Part shown: positions 12,114-22,490 of the stretch, one piece after another | How the letters are laid out: each line of letters opens with the position of its first letter | How positions within the stretch are numbered: position 1 is the stretch's first letter | Assembly: GCA_029959195.1 (NCBI GenBank) | Contig: CP114123.1 | Span: forward strand, 1,922,001 to 1,986,000 | Length of the DNA: 64,000 nucleotides | Direction of reading: 5' to 3' | Source: Dictyophora rubrovolvata | Lineage: Eukaryota > Basidiomycota > Agaricomycetes > Phallales > Phallaceae | Position numbers and translations under genes: made by a program | Notes under the pieces: generated by a model | Seen by the model: the letters and a program-made list of their open reading frames with translations, nothing else | Told to the model about the DNA's origin: nothing | Databases searched by the model: none

Positions 12114-13236
12114 GCGGCTCGGTCTTTTGGCATCCAAAGTGGGTCTTGGAATATGGTGTGTGCCAACGCATTCACAGCACATACTCCACATGAGATTGCA
12201 TCCTGCTGCTTCCTAATTGGAAGCTGATTATGCAGGTGAGTGAAATGAGTCTGAAATGTGTGCTCAATCCATTAATCCAGTGCGTGGTCAACCCATGTCA
12301 GCCCAGACCCATCTAGGGAATCACCTAACAATTTGGTAAGTAAACACAAATATTTTTTAAGTATTATCACTAACCATATCTAATTGTTTTCTCCAAAAAG
12401 TCTACATGAAAAGGAATCCAATGATTGCTGTTCAAGTTGGCAATGAAATAAAGGTCAGTGCATCCACAGTTTTTTACCATATTTTCAACGGTGGCTAATA
12501 CAATATTGTCGAACTTTTCATCCTTCAATATCGTCACCAGTGACAAGGTCTACAAAAGAATGCGACGAGAACCTTGAGGCTTTTTCAGCAAATGCATCTC
12601 AAGATGAGAGATCATGGCATCGACTACTATGTTGTCCAACCATTTGTTGGATAACAAACGTACAAATTCCATAGTTCAGGTGGGCCCATGAGGCATTTTC
12701 ACATCGGAATTCCACGGAAAAATGGTCAACAGATTATGAACATCATCCACTGTAGCTTGCAATGATGCGTTCAGGGCGTGTTTCCTTTGTCGCAATCCAA
12801 GCAACCACATCTGGCAGTCTTGCCACTGGCCCTTCGCTTCGATCAAACGGTGAATTTCTTCCCAGTATCTGAGGATTCAAAAGGGAAACCTTTCCTTGCC
12901 TCTGAAGTTGAGCGACTGTGCGCCGTTTAACCACTGTGTGGCTAATACTTTTTTGAGTTCAAATATAACATGCATTGGTGGAATGAGCCGGGGCGCAGGA
13001 AAGTCTGTGACTGGGGGTAGGTTGGAAAATAAAAGGGCTACAGATTTGGAGCTTGGATTATAGCCAGTGATAAATGGCAAATCAGTTTGAAGAAAATCGG
13101 CTATGCTGATATTCGAAGCGACTGTGTCCTGGTATCTAGTGGGAACAACCATAAGGTCGCCAAGCGCGTCTTTGGCCTTGGGTGCCTCCAGATCAATTGG
13201 GGGTGTTTCAGGATATGATGCTCCTGATGTTATCAT
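12114..13236 (-). pseudogene. Ulp1/C48-like cysteine protease of the inner transposon, split by an insertion
   Basis: Probable start at 13236 (MITSGASYPETPPIDLEAPK), an upstream-domain segment with VVPTRYQDTVASNISI and FSNLPPVTDFPAPRLIPP, then the protease core: LLSNKWLDNIVVDAMISHL near 12650, LNSNHWIPFHVDFLE near 12420 (catalytic His), YGDSL (catalytic Asp) across an intron from about 12372 to 12322, and QQDAISCGVCAVNALAHTIF near 12190 (catalytic Cys after a Gln-Asp). This is the Ulp1-type order His-Asp-Cys. Such proteases ride in several eukaryotic transposon groups. The 2256-bp unit enters right after the Cys motif at 12113/12114. The coding frame also changes near 12745, so the gene is broken at least twice. 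Confidence 0.75.
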
Positions 13237-13666
13237 TGTCGAAGTAGTATATAATATGAGAGTTTTGAAGAATGTAACTGAGGATACAGAAAAAAAAACT
13301 GACAGTGGAGTCCACAAGCATCCATTGACCGATCTTCGCCTCTAGTGCTATATTACACTCTAATTACACTCTGTCGTGGGAGAAAAAGTAGCGTCCACCA
13401 GAATCGAATGGGCGAACAGAAATGGAGTCCTAAAAGGCACCATCACCGGTACCCTTAGGCCATCAAGCCTACAACTTTGTCCCAGATATAGAGGTATAAG
13501 GGGATATGAGACCGACCCACCTGCCCGAATTGGGCCTCCGACATACGTTCCACTGACAGGATCTAGCCTGAGTAAAACGCCCCCGGTATCAACACCCTTC
13601 TAACCAAAAAAGCCCGAAATCCCCCTGGCCTTGAGGGTTCCAGAGTCCCTCAGATAGCCCAAAAAC

Positions 13667-13701
13667 GGTGCCGGCCTTAATAGGGATTAACGGGGGTCCT
13701 G
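13667..13701 (-). repeat. Inner element terminal inverted repeat, high-coordinate end
   Basis: The exact reverse complement of 4084-4118, ending GGGGGTCCTG and followed by TCAGGA. Confidence 0.85.
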
Positions 13702-14527
13702 TCAGGACTGGTCGGGACTGGTCAGGATGATCGGGATGATCAGGCCTTGATCAGAAACCCTGTGCTTGATCAGGACTATCAGGAGATGGTCAAGAATTTG
13801 AGTGAGGATCAGGGCAGGGTTTACCAATCAGGATGACATCGAGCGGATTGGGACATGTATACCAGATTAGGTTTTTTAATTCCCGACTCACATGCCATTA
13901 AATAGCAAATACATGCAAAACAACATCCAATTTTTATTATTTATTTGTAATTAAATTTTCAGATTATTTATTAACTAAGAATCACTAACTAAATGCTACG
14001 GGCTTCACGGCCAATGTCGAAAGTACAAGTCTAAAAAAATTGGACTTAATCTGGGAAAAATGAAAGTGAAATCCTTACTTTTTAGCCTGGAACACCACGG
14101 TCATAACATGACTTTAGAAAGGGCTTGTTCTTGCAATAGTAGTAGCAACAAGTGGGACGACCATGTTGAGATTAGAAACACCCCACGATTATCTGCAATT
14201 GCGAATGTCCACTGAGGTAAGTTTGCCAAAAAAAACCACTTACTTTTATGCAACTTTGCTGTGGTCCTGCACTCATAGGTCAAAATAGTGTGGGAGTCTT
14301 GGATAGACACTTACGGCTGCACCCAAATGGTGGAAAGGGAAAAAGAACTGTCTCATAGGCATTGCATTCCCGTTGCTCTTATATGTGAGCCTATATGCCT
14401 TAGTAATCTGTCGCTACTTGAGTATCCCTGCATGCCATGAAATATGCAACCGGGAATTGCAGGTCGTTCACTACCACCTTTTTCCTCCCGTCTTTCACTC
14501 ACAACATCACATAAAGTTAAAATCGCC
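13702..14527. other. Plavaka subterminal region and non-coding sequence
   Basis: The first 150 bp are a run of GATCAGG/GGTCAGGACT motifs that continue the left subterminal region at 3967-4083. The rest has no convincing ORF. Confidence 0.5.
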
Positions 14528-15083
14528 ATGCTCTCTGGCTCTGAAACAGAACCAGACTTTGACTCAGAAACAGGTCTTCCATTCCCAGACCAGAAAAAAA
14601 CTGTAAGTAATTTTACACATGTTGATTATTAATAGCTTGGAGAACTTAGGCCGTGATGCTCTTTAGGATCCAACTCAACGCATGGTGACCGATGCGTGTG
14701 CAGGCTTTGAACAGGTTTTGAACCATGTTCGACTAAACATAGATCTTGACATTTTAATTGATGAAATCCAGGCTGTCAAGAATGAGGTTAGAGCTGTGAG
14801 GACGGAGGTTAAAGGGCTGAGGAACGAGTTGCGGGCAATTAGGGAAGACATGACAGAAATAAGGACAATACAAAAAGTGATCTTTAGGTTGTCTGAGGTG
14901 ACAAAGGAAGAAATGAGACAGTTAAAGATGTCGCAAAGAGACATGCTTATGGTGTGTGAGGCGATGAAGGAAGAAGTGGAAGGAGGAAAGAATTATCAAA
15001 GGGCTTCAGTGGTGGAGATGCATAGTGTTTTTCAGGCTTGTGTTCAAGGGTTTGCGAATATTGCTGATGTCAGGGTATGCTAG
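14528..15083 (+). CDS. Small coiled-coil protein inside the Plavaka element, 3' end replaced
   Basis: Two exons: 14528-14602 (MLSGSETEPDFDSETGLPF...) and 14667-15083, joined in frame by a 64-nt intron with GTAAGT and TTTAG. The product is about 164 residues. Exon 2 has a long run of charged heptads such as EIQAVKNEVRAVRTEVKGLR and LRNELRAIREDMTEIRTIQK, predicting a parallel coiled coil. The last codons (RVC) come from the LTR-like repeat that starts at 15068, so the original C-terminus is lost or displaced. It may be an accessory gene of the transposon; I know no named family for it. Confidence 0.55.
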
Positions 15084-16340
15084 CGTCGTCCCCTTATTTT
15101 CCTTCGTTTATCTTCGGTTCTAGTTTATCTTATTCATTCCCTTATTTCTCGTATTTTATCCCATTTCCTGCATTCCCCCTTCCTTCCGTATTCCTTTCTT
15201 TCCTTCCAATGGGCGCTGAGTGTCATGATCCAATTCATGACATCACTAGCGATACGGATTCCTTATTATATTCCCTTATCTTATCATACTTAAACATTAT
15301 CTTATCACAATCACTTCATAGACGCCACGACCGGAAGTCTTATCAGACTTCAGCGCCGTTTTTACAAAGTCCTAGAGGCCGTCATCTTCCTAGGACTTAC
15401 AGTAAGCCGCGGATAGACCTTTGGTATAAATTCTAGTTCCAAACCGCGCATGAGATCATCTATGACGGTCGTAGGTCCTTATGTGCTTTCCCTTTGTTCT
15501 TGTTGCCTCATGTTTGCCACATGGCAAACTGACCCTGCATATACCTATGATACTCACGAATTGCTATGACATGTATATGTTCTCAAGTTCGTTATCTATT
15601 TCAAACTGAGATTCAAACCTCTAGCGTACTTGTATATAAAGCCTCCTATACTTCGTAGCTAGACTTCTCTTCAGACTTAATATCGAACCTAGTTCGATAT
15701 CTCAATATAGTCTTCATTTCCCAATAGCGCTTCAGTCATTTCCAAACACTTTAAATCTAAACCACCCGTAGCGATAACGCCGTTCCGGCGTTGGATCCGC
15801 TACTTCTTCCATCTCTTGTTCTTCTGCTTTCTAGTCGACAATCTATTCTACCAGATCATTTTAGACTTCTTAGAGCTTTGGCTCAACGAGATTCTACGAC
15901 AACTCGAAGATCCCGAACGACGTCAGGACAAGTAGAGCCAATGTCCAGAGGACTGTCATGGTACAACCCACTCAGGTTGAGACCGCGCTCTACGACATTA
16001 CGGTGACGTTTGTATCATCATTAAATACAATTATTAACGTTTATACATTCGTCACCAATACCCGAGAATCGGTACTTAACACTGAGCGCCCGTTCCCATC
16101 AGAGCCATGGCCTAGGCCCCGGCTAAAAGTCTGGGACCAGCGCGTATCTGCGCCCAGTCCATGAACCGAAGGCCACATATGGCCTTCGCCGTTTTTTCAT
16201 AGTATATAGTTAGTAGCCCTAGAGGAGGGATCCCTAAGTTTGTTCTCTTAGAATCCCCTCCCTCTAGGTGAGTTAGTATTTTTCCAAAATACATTTTGCT
16301 TAGGATCCCCTCCCTCTAGTCTGAGTGAGTAGCCCTGACA
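15068..16340 (+). repeat. 407-bp LTR-like repeat X, split by a solo LTR
   Basis: Ends TGTCAGGGTATGCTAGCG and TAGCCCTGACA. Without the 861-bp insertion and one copy of its 5-bp duplication it is 407 bp, the same length as the related copy at 50671-51077. TG..CA ends suggest the LTR of a Ty3-like fossil. No target duplication is evident, so it is not a clean solo LTR. Confidence 0.65.
15221..16081 (+). mobile_element. Solo LTR, 861 bp, inserted in repeat X
   Basis: Begins TGTCATGATCC and ends CTTAACA, flanked by CTGAG on both sides (15216-15220 and 16082-16086). The uninterrupted target GGTACTGAGCGCCCG is present in the other copy of X at 50814-50828. A fossil of an LTR retrotransposon reduced to one LTR. 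It is younger than repeat X. Confidence 0.9.
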
Positions 16341-16430
16341 GAATCTCCCAGGGCTAGAGACTCACCAGATCAATATAGACATGTCTCCTCATAGTTTGCC
16401 AGATATCCCTGTGAGAGACTGCATGACCGA
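16341..16430. other. 90-bp segment between repeat X and the 2256-bp unit
   Basis: Either Plavaka sequence or leader sequence of the element whose LTR is X. Too short to decide. It ends CCGA, repeated after the 2256-bp unit at 18687-18690. Confidence 0.4.
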
Positions 16431-16553
16431 TGTCGCGCACCAAAATCTTCCTAATAAGGAAACGTTCCGAATTTTGATTCAAAGTGGAGTTTCAAACTAC
16501 CAAAAACTTAACCGATACACCACAGCCTCTTGAAATCAAAACCCTTACAAAAA

Positions 16554-17186
16554 ATGGCCGCATTTTCATTTCACTATACATCATCAATTTCTTTGCCCAT
16601 TCCAGCATCTCCCACCGAGTCATTACCCCCCTCCGACGATGAATCTATATCACCTTTTCGTTTTTCGCCTTCCAGTCCAAGGACATACGATTTGGATCTG
16701 CATACGACTCTTTATATCTATAGTTCCCAATATGCGAGTCTCGACATCGACGAAGAAACGTACCTCCCGAAGTTCCCTCCACCTCTTATTATTCATCAAT
16801 GCAGAAGTTCGGATTTGGTTCACCCCGGTCTCATGTTTGGAGAAAAGGTTTATATCGAGGAACGATTAGACTGGTTTACAATTATTAATGTTTATTCTAC
16901 ACCCGAATCAGCCGTTAAAGACTCATATCGGATTTGGTTAGTGACACAAGAAGGGTTCGAATTTACATTCCTGGTTCTAGATGTGCCAAGTCGTTGGGTT
17001 GTCATGAAAAACATAAAAACACAAAAACATAGCCCATATAGACCAGCCAATCTTGTTCCTGTAGATCCTCAAATGTCTCGTTTTTCACCCCATTCGCCAG
17101 AACCAATATCTCTCCCCTCTTCTCCATCCAAACGATCCTTCCGAAAGATCCGATGCGTTTGCTCAAACCTTCTTGGACGAAATTAG
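16554..17186 (+). CDS. Unit ORF1, 210 aa, unknown function
   Basis: Single open frame from MAAFSFHYTS to SNLLGRN. No recognised domain. The middle has beta-rich alternation (TLYIYSSQYASLDIDEETYL, then RIWLVTQEGFEFTFLVLDVP). The ends are Ser/Pro-rich with a basic C-terminus (SPSKRSFRKIRC). It resembles ORF2 of the same unit: DLDLHTTLYIYSSQYASLDI pairs with RLRVYNTLVSEIDV, and YRIWLVTQEGFEFTFLVLDV with WRLVFRHQFRSYTQFLFIDA. Both arms of the inverted pair encode the same protein, so the frame has been kept at least since they separated, which may be very recently. Function unknown. Confidence 0.55.
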   Translation: MAAFSFHYTSSISLPIPASPTESLPPSDDESISPFRFSPSSPRTYDLDLHTTLYIYSSQYASLDIDEETYLPKFPPPLIIHQCRSSDLVHPGLMFGEKVYIEERLDWFTIINVYSTPESAVKDSYRIWLVTQEGFEFTFLVLDVPSRWVVMKNIKTQKHSPYRPANLVPVDPQMSRFSPHSPEPISLPSSPSKRSFRKIRCVCSNLLGRN

Positions 17187-17291
17187 GACAAAAGGCTTGA
17201 TTAGGATAAGCGATTAGATTTGTATTTCATCTCCTTCTTTCTTTCTGGACATTTCATTAGCGCTTAAAAATTTTGGTTAACTCATATCATC

Positions 17292-17858
17292 ATGTCGGAC
17301 AATAACGATACTCCTACTTCCCCTATTCCCCTTTTTCAACTCCCTTTCTTCCCTTTTGAATATCGTTCTTCTCTCAGATTCGGACCCAACCCTAATTTCC
17401 TCTCACGACTTCGCGTTTACAATACTCTTGTTTCTGAAATTGATGTCGACCCCTCCACAATGCTTCCGATTACTCCACAGCCACTAATGGAGATTACTAT
17501 TCCTTATGACGATCTGGAGATAGGATATCCACGAGCTTTAACCCTGTACGAACGAACCAACGTCAATGTCATGGACGAATCGTATGAGTTTGTCGAGTTC
17601 CTTTCAACAAATCGTCAAGAAGAATCAATCTGGAGACTGGTCTTTCGTCATCAATTTCGAAGTTATACTCAATTCTTATTCATAGACGCACCCCTATCTG
17701 CCATCCCATCCCCTCCCGACTACTCTGTTGGAAATCAAACCCTCCCTTCCTATTCCGATCTCCAATCCAATCTCGTTCAAGATCTGGTATTGTTAAGCAT
17801 TGCCATAGCCATTATTATTGCGCCACAGCCACGAAGAAGAAGATCTCGTCAACAATAA
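17292..17858 (+). CDS. Unit ORF2, 188 aa, unknown function with hydrophobic tail
   Basis: Starts MSDNNDTPTSPIPLFQLP. The core is similar to ORF1. The C-terminus has LVLLSIAIAIIIA followed by PQPRRRRSRQQ, which could be a short tail anchor with a basic end. It follows ORF1 by 105 bp on the same strand. The older copy at 51078-51328 keeps a recognisable remnant (LLYHNEFLFMDAPTNAI against RSYTQFLFIDAPLSAI), so the ORF belonged to the family before the recent copies arose. No homologue is known to me. Confidence 0.55.
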   Translation: MSDNNDTPTSPIPLFQLPFFPFEYRSSLRFGPNPNFLSRLRVYNTLVSEIDVDPSTMLPITPQPLMEITIPYDDLEIGYPRALTLYERTNVNVMDESYEFVEFLSTNRQEESIWRLVFRHQFRSYTQFLFIDAPLSAIPSPPDYSVGNQTLPSYSDLQSNLVQDLVLLSIAIAIIIAPQPRRRRSRQQ

Positions 17859-18686
17859 CCAGATCAGTAAGAAGTTTGGGATGGTAAGATTATAGTTTTG
17901 GGTAAGAGGTAGCGCGAGAAGTGCCAGATGGTGATTTTGGTAAAGCTATGCTGGGAATCCGGTTTCATCGTCTTCTTTTGATCTCTTTTTGTTTCTCTTT
18001 TTGTTTCAACATATTTCTCCTATTCCCCCTAACCACATATGCGATTCCCCTTTTTCTGTAATTGTATCCTCCATCATTTTCTCCTTTTTTCTTTTGTTTC
18101 TTTGTTCTCTTTTTGTTTCCTTTTGTTATCATGGCGAATGATGAGTGATCATTCTGCTTTCCTTTATGTTTCCAAATGGTATATATACTGCGTGTAAATA
18201 ATTGTAACAGCAGCAATCTACCGGAACGGTTGTCTCAAGTTTTAGTTCAGTTTAAGTCAAGTTCAAGTCAAGTTTCGTCTCTAGTCTATTTCTACGCTCA
18301 CGTCTATTTCTTTGGATTACTCTGAGTGAGGCCTCGGAGTATAAACTCAACGATTCGTATTGTCGTTGAAGCCTTACTAACTTTAAAACAGATTATCATT
18401 GCTGTATTATCGACGGCGTATTGACTCACCATTTTATCGCAACTCACATTTATCGTCCCCCTCACACACACACGATCTTAGGATCATCATTTTTTTGTTG
18501 TTGTTGGTTTTATATCGACGCACACACACTCACTAAATATCATATTATTCCCCCACCCTCCTCCTTACGAAATTAGCACCAGGACCCGCTCCACGGAGAC
18601 TAGACGGCCTCAAACAAAATATCTTCGTAGTTTTTCCGATTGTATAGATAGCTACGACATTTAGCTATTATCTTCGGATCGTTACA

Positions 18687-18849
18687 CCGAGGAGAAGAGA
18701 GATGACCCAGCACACACTTGCAAACCGCAAAGCACCAAGCGGCAGAGTGATGTTAATCTCAAAGTTCACTGACTGTCACACATGTCACACTGGCTGCTCT
18801 CCATGAAGTTCGCCGGCGCAATGGATATGATCTCAAGTTTATAATAAAG
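18687..18849. other. Plavaka sequence between the 2256-bp unit and the transposase
   Basis: Begins CCGAGGAGAAGAG. No separate ORF is supported. Confidence 0.4.
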
Positions 18850-21800
18850 GTATGTCTCATTCATTCATTGTAATTCAGAGTGATTTATGTGGTGTAAATA
18901 CAGACAAGTGGATTGACAAGCCACGCAATGTCCAACTACAAAATAATGAAGCTTGGTGCAGCATATGTGCACAAGTCAGGAAGAGACGTCGGATTGACAA
19001 GCACATTGAAAGCTGTCGGTACCAAACCATTGAATCACCTGCATCATAAGCAAGGCAATCATCCCGTGCTGATGCTGATTCTCATGATGCTAATTCAGCA
19101 TTCCTCAGCCCCAGATGAAGGACCAGGTATGGCCGATTCGAATGCCTGTGTATTGCCTAATTAACCATTTTTATAGATGAACCTGAGTATGAAGGAGGAC
19201 CCGAGTCTGAAGAAGAAGCTTCTAATCCATATCAAGGCAGTGCGCCAGCAAGTAATAGCCCACAGGAGTTTATACAGGTCATTCCCCATCCAGACAGTGG
19301 AATGCCCCCCAGCATAATTGTCTTGGATGAACCCAATCCACCACACACGTCACCACAACATCATCCTACATCTAGCCTCTATGATAGCCAGCCTTGGGCT
19401 CCCTTCCGAATGCGAGCCGATTTTGAGTTTTGTCGTACAATGGTCACTAAAGCACTTGACTGAGAGACAATAGAAACATTGTTGGCAGGATTCAACAGCT
19501 GGTGGGTGAAGGAGAGTGATATAACTATCCGGAACTACAAAGAATATCAGCAGTGTTTGTCTGCTGCTCGCAAATTTGGTGTTCAAGTAAGTATGCATCA
19601 GTCGCCTCCCTGCAGGATTTCATCTTGACATAAATGCTCGAAGTTTCAGGAAGCAACAGTAGTACATAACTTCAAGGGCAAAGATTACACATTCACCTTT
19701 CAATACCGCAACCCATGGTGATGTGTATTAGACTGGGTCACTGATCCAACATTAGCAGAATCAATCTCTTGGTATCCTGTTGAGAAGTGGCTATATCACA
19801 AGGGTCGAATTACTCGGTTATATGATGAACTTAATACTGGTGAGTGTTGGTAGGAAATTCAGGTAAATATCCACTGGTTGTAAGTTCCGGCTCATGCAAT
19901 GATCTGTGACTTCACCAGGAATCTCTGCCCAAAGGCAATGAACATCCGCATTGTTTCCTTCCACTGCACTTGTGGCTCGATAAAAGCAGTGTAGCAAAGA
20001 CCGTCACCAAACATCCTATAATACTCCGGGCTGGCTTCCTCCCAAGTGCCATTCGCAACAGCTCTGGGAATGGCGGAGGTGTCTTGATCGGGTACATGCC
20101 AATAGTAGGTCATTGTTTAGGTACTCACCTAATATGATATACCTGACATATTCCCAGATTACAGAAAACAATAGTTCGGCCGAAGAAGAAGATGATTCCA
20201 TGACCTCCGTCGAGTTTGCGAGGTTCAAACAAGAAGTGTATCACAAGATTCACCATGTTATTTTCCGCACAATTCATGAGCGCTCTCATGATGGTGACAC
20301 TGTCCCCTGTGGGGATGAAATCACCCGCATCTTACATCTGGGAATCTTTATCCATGCCATTGACAATGAGGAGGCATGTTGTATATGTGGAACGCGTGGG
20401 GCGCAAGCCAATTACCCATGCCCACGTTGTTTAACTCATCGTCTCTCACTCACTCAACTAACGGCGTCACCCAACCTTCAGACTCAGGAACACATGAAAG
20501 CGATTTTCGAAGAAGCATCAATGCTCCCTGCCACTGCAGCTGAAAAGCTCCTCCAGGACTCAGGACTACATTTAGTCAAAGTAAGTATTTGTGCTCCTGA
20601 ATCAATCTGAGATTGAAGCGTGTCCAGAATGCATTTTGGAGTATCGCCAACTCCGATCCATACTTCGCATATTCTTATGATATGCTACATGCCATGGACT
20701 CCGGCGAATGGGGCAAACACCAGTGGGTGTTATTGACGGAGAAGATACTAAATGTGCACGATCTTAGGCAGCTTACTCTTAAGTAAGCATATTCAGTAAC
20801 CAACATTCTCAATTTTGATTATTTCGCCCCTTTTAAGCATGTGGGAGATTCCCAGATGGCGCTCACTCAAGCATTTCAAACATGTCACGGGCGTAGATTT
20901 TGCGGACGGCAACAGCTATCGTGACATATTAAAGGTATGTATTCTATGGTTCGATAATGCAATGTACTTATAATTGTCAGTGCATTATATTTTGCTTAGT
21001 GAGCATACTTCCCGCAAAGTCACCAGTGATACATTGCTTCCGTACTTTGGCCGTCATCCGGAGTCTCGCCGTTCTCCGTCCTGTCTCCCGAGAACATATA
21101 GCGTATTTGATGGAGTGTCTCCCTACCTATGAAAAGTATTGCACGGTAAGTCCACCACCATGTCACTAATAATCGTGTACTAATTATTTAGGAATTAACA
21201 CGACTTTACGGCAAAAACTACGCGTACCCGAAGCATCATCCCCTTGTCCATTTGCCCTTTGATTTGGAAATGAAGGGTTCAACGGACAACTATACCACAC
21301 GGCCTGGTGAAGGATTTCAGCAAGAGGTGCAGCAAGCTTATGATCAGACAAATTTTCGTGACACAGAGGCACAGGTGCGCATCTACTTAACATAGATTCT
21401 CACAAAATGTTTATATACTCCCTCAGATGACTCGGATTGATGAGAATCAGGAGGCGATAGCCAGAATAACCCTGGCCGTGAATGAATATGACAAGGCTGA
21501 ACAAGCGGCTGTTGAGGAGGAGACTAATAATGACGGGGGACAAGCCGCCTCCAGCAGTAATAGGAGGTGATCATTGGAAGATGGGATCCCCGTTGCCCAC
21601 GATTTCTGTGGAGCAGTGGGAGATAGATGCGACTGGGAGACGTCCTTTCAATCAGTTTGAGAGCCGGCTGAGGGTTTTTTTAACGGAATATTTACCCGAC
21701 ACTGAAGAGCCGTTAAATTCGTTCCAGGTACGCTTTCAATTGTTCAAATTGCCGTCCTAATAATATTTAGGTTAAACCTTATCAATGTATTTATCTGAAG

Positions 21801-22211
21801 TACCGCTCTCTAGAAAACTGGCAAGAAAAGGAAGACATCTTACGATGTAATCCGGAATTCTTTGGTCGACCCCGTTATGACTGTGTTGTGATCAACACAG
21901 AGCCTATATCTTTCGGTCGTATTCACGCTCTATTTACCTGCAAAAGTCCCTCTCGCAAATCTCATAATATCGCATTGATAACATATTTAGAACCTTCATC
22001 ATGGAAACCCAAAACGAAATGGGAGGGCTGTCAAGTCTTCAAAGAGTCCAATAAAGCCGAGTTCGTCTTTGCGAAATACCTCATCCGCGGCTGCCACATG
22101 ATCCCAGCATTCGACAAGTCAGGCAGAATTTTCTATCTCAACGATTTAGTGGACTCGGATGCTTTTCTTCGATTTTTCCTCAAGACACGGCTCTACCAGA
22201 CAGATATATGA
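18850..22211 (+). pseudogene. Plavaka-family transposase, multi-exon, decayed
   Basis: Plavaka hallmarks appear in order: an N-terminal finger WCSICAQVRKRRRIDKHIESC-like block (18955-19012), PWAPFRMRADFEF (19395), the catalytic-domain start WLDKSSVAKTVTKHPIILRA and SGNGGGVLIGYMPIV (19970-20110), CPRCL (20420), KNAFWSIANSDPYFAY and YDMLHAMDSGEWGKH (20620-20720), the RWRSLKHFKHVTGVDFADG segment (20860-20905), FQQEVQQAYDQTNFRDTEAQ (21318-21377), and a C-terminal domain ending KTRLYQTDI at 22211. Introns with GTAAG donors separate the blocks. In-frame stops in otherwise well-aligned exons (near 19461 and 19721) show the copy is dead. Plavaka transposases are related to CACTA/EnSpm enzymes and act on DNA in the nucleus. 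Confidence 0.85.
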
Positions 22212-22490
22212 CACAGCATGTATATATAGCGACGAATAAACAGTTTTTTAATCTGCATAGCTGGTACTGACAGTGCTTACGAACTTGATAGTCGCGACCG
22301 GTATCCGTCAGTCCGTCAGCACCAAATCAGGCCGTCAGCCACCGTCAGGACCTTCGGGCTCGGTCAGTCTAGGGCTCTGCCAGTCACCGGCACTCGCGGC
22401 CCATCTCCATCAGCGACCATCAGTCGTCGTCAGTCGCCGTCAGGACCTTCAGGCTCCGTCAGATCGGGACCCTGCCAGATCAGGCCCGAG
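22212..22490. repeat. Plavaka right subterminal repeats
   Basis: About 0.25 kb dense in CGTCAG and GGTCAG-type motifs (for example 22309-22470), typical binding arrays near the ends of CACTA-like elements. Confidence 0.6.

Larger units (their letters stand above)
4084..13701 (-). mobile_element. 9.6-kb DNA transposon with 35-bp inverted ends
   Basis: Perfect 35-bp inverted repeats (4084-4118 and 13667-13701, beginning CAGGACCCCCGTTAATCCCT) bound the element. TCAGGA lies outside both ends (4078-4083, 13702-13707) and is the best candidate target duplication, though the target is itself a run of GGTCAGGACT repeats. Rejoining the flanks restores an unbroken subterminal repeat of the Plavaka host. 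Reading on the minus strand it carries first a Ulp1-like cysteine protease gene, then a Zn-finger/RNase-H-fold transposase. The protease gene is split by the 2256-bp unit at 9858-12113. Confidence 0.8.
16431..18686 (+). mobile_element. 2256-bp LTR-like unit with two ORFs, direct copy
   Basis: Starts TGTCGCGCACC, ends GGATCGTTACA, flanked by CCGA on both sides (16427-16430, 18687-18690), an intact 4-bp duplication. In order it holds ORF1 (16554-17186), ORF2 (17292-17858), a TATA box at about 18180-18188, and a 0.5-kb tail whose sequence GAGTGAGGCCTCGGAGTATA and end GGATCGTTACA recur in the older copy ending at 52781. The layout is that of an LTR with a long U3 holding two ORFs, then R and U5. 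No internal retrotransposon genes are attached. It looks whole and very young. Confidence 0.7.

Noticed and set aside
13820-13860. GGATTGGGACA at 13844-13854 as a right end paired with 3967
   Set aside because: It resembles TGTC-type ends, but flanks do not restore an empty site, whereas the 22504 end does.
9858-18686. Polinton/Maverick-like element with very long inverted ends
   Set aside because: No polymerase B, integrase, ATPase or capsid-type gene lies between the arms. The interior is accounted for by parts of two other transposons, and each arm has its own flanks.
20016-20228. Minus-strand frames over the Plavaka catalytic region
   Set aside because: The plus strand reads WLDKSSVAKTVTKHPIILRA and GGGVLIGYMPIV here, so the minus frames are shadows.
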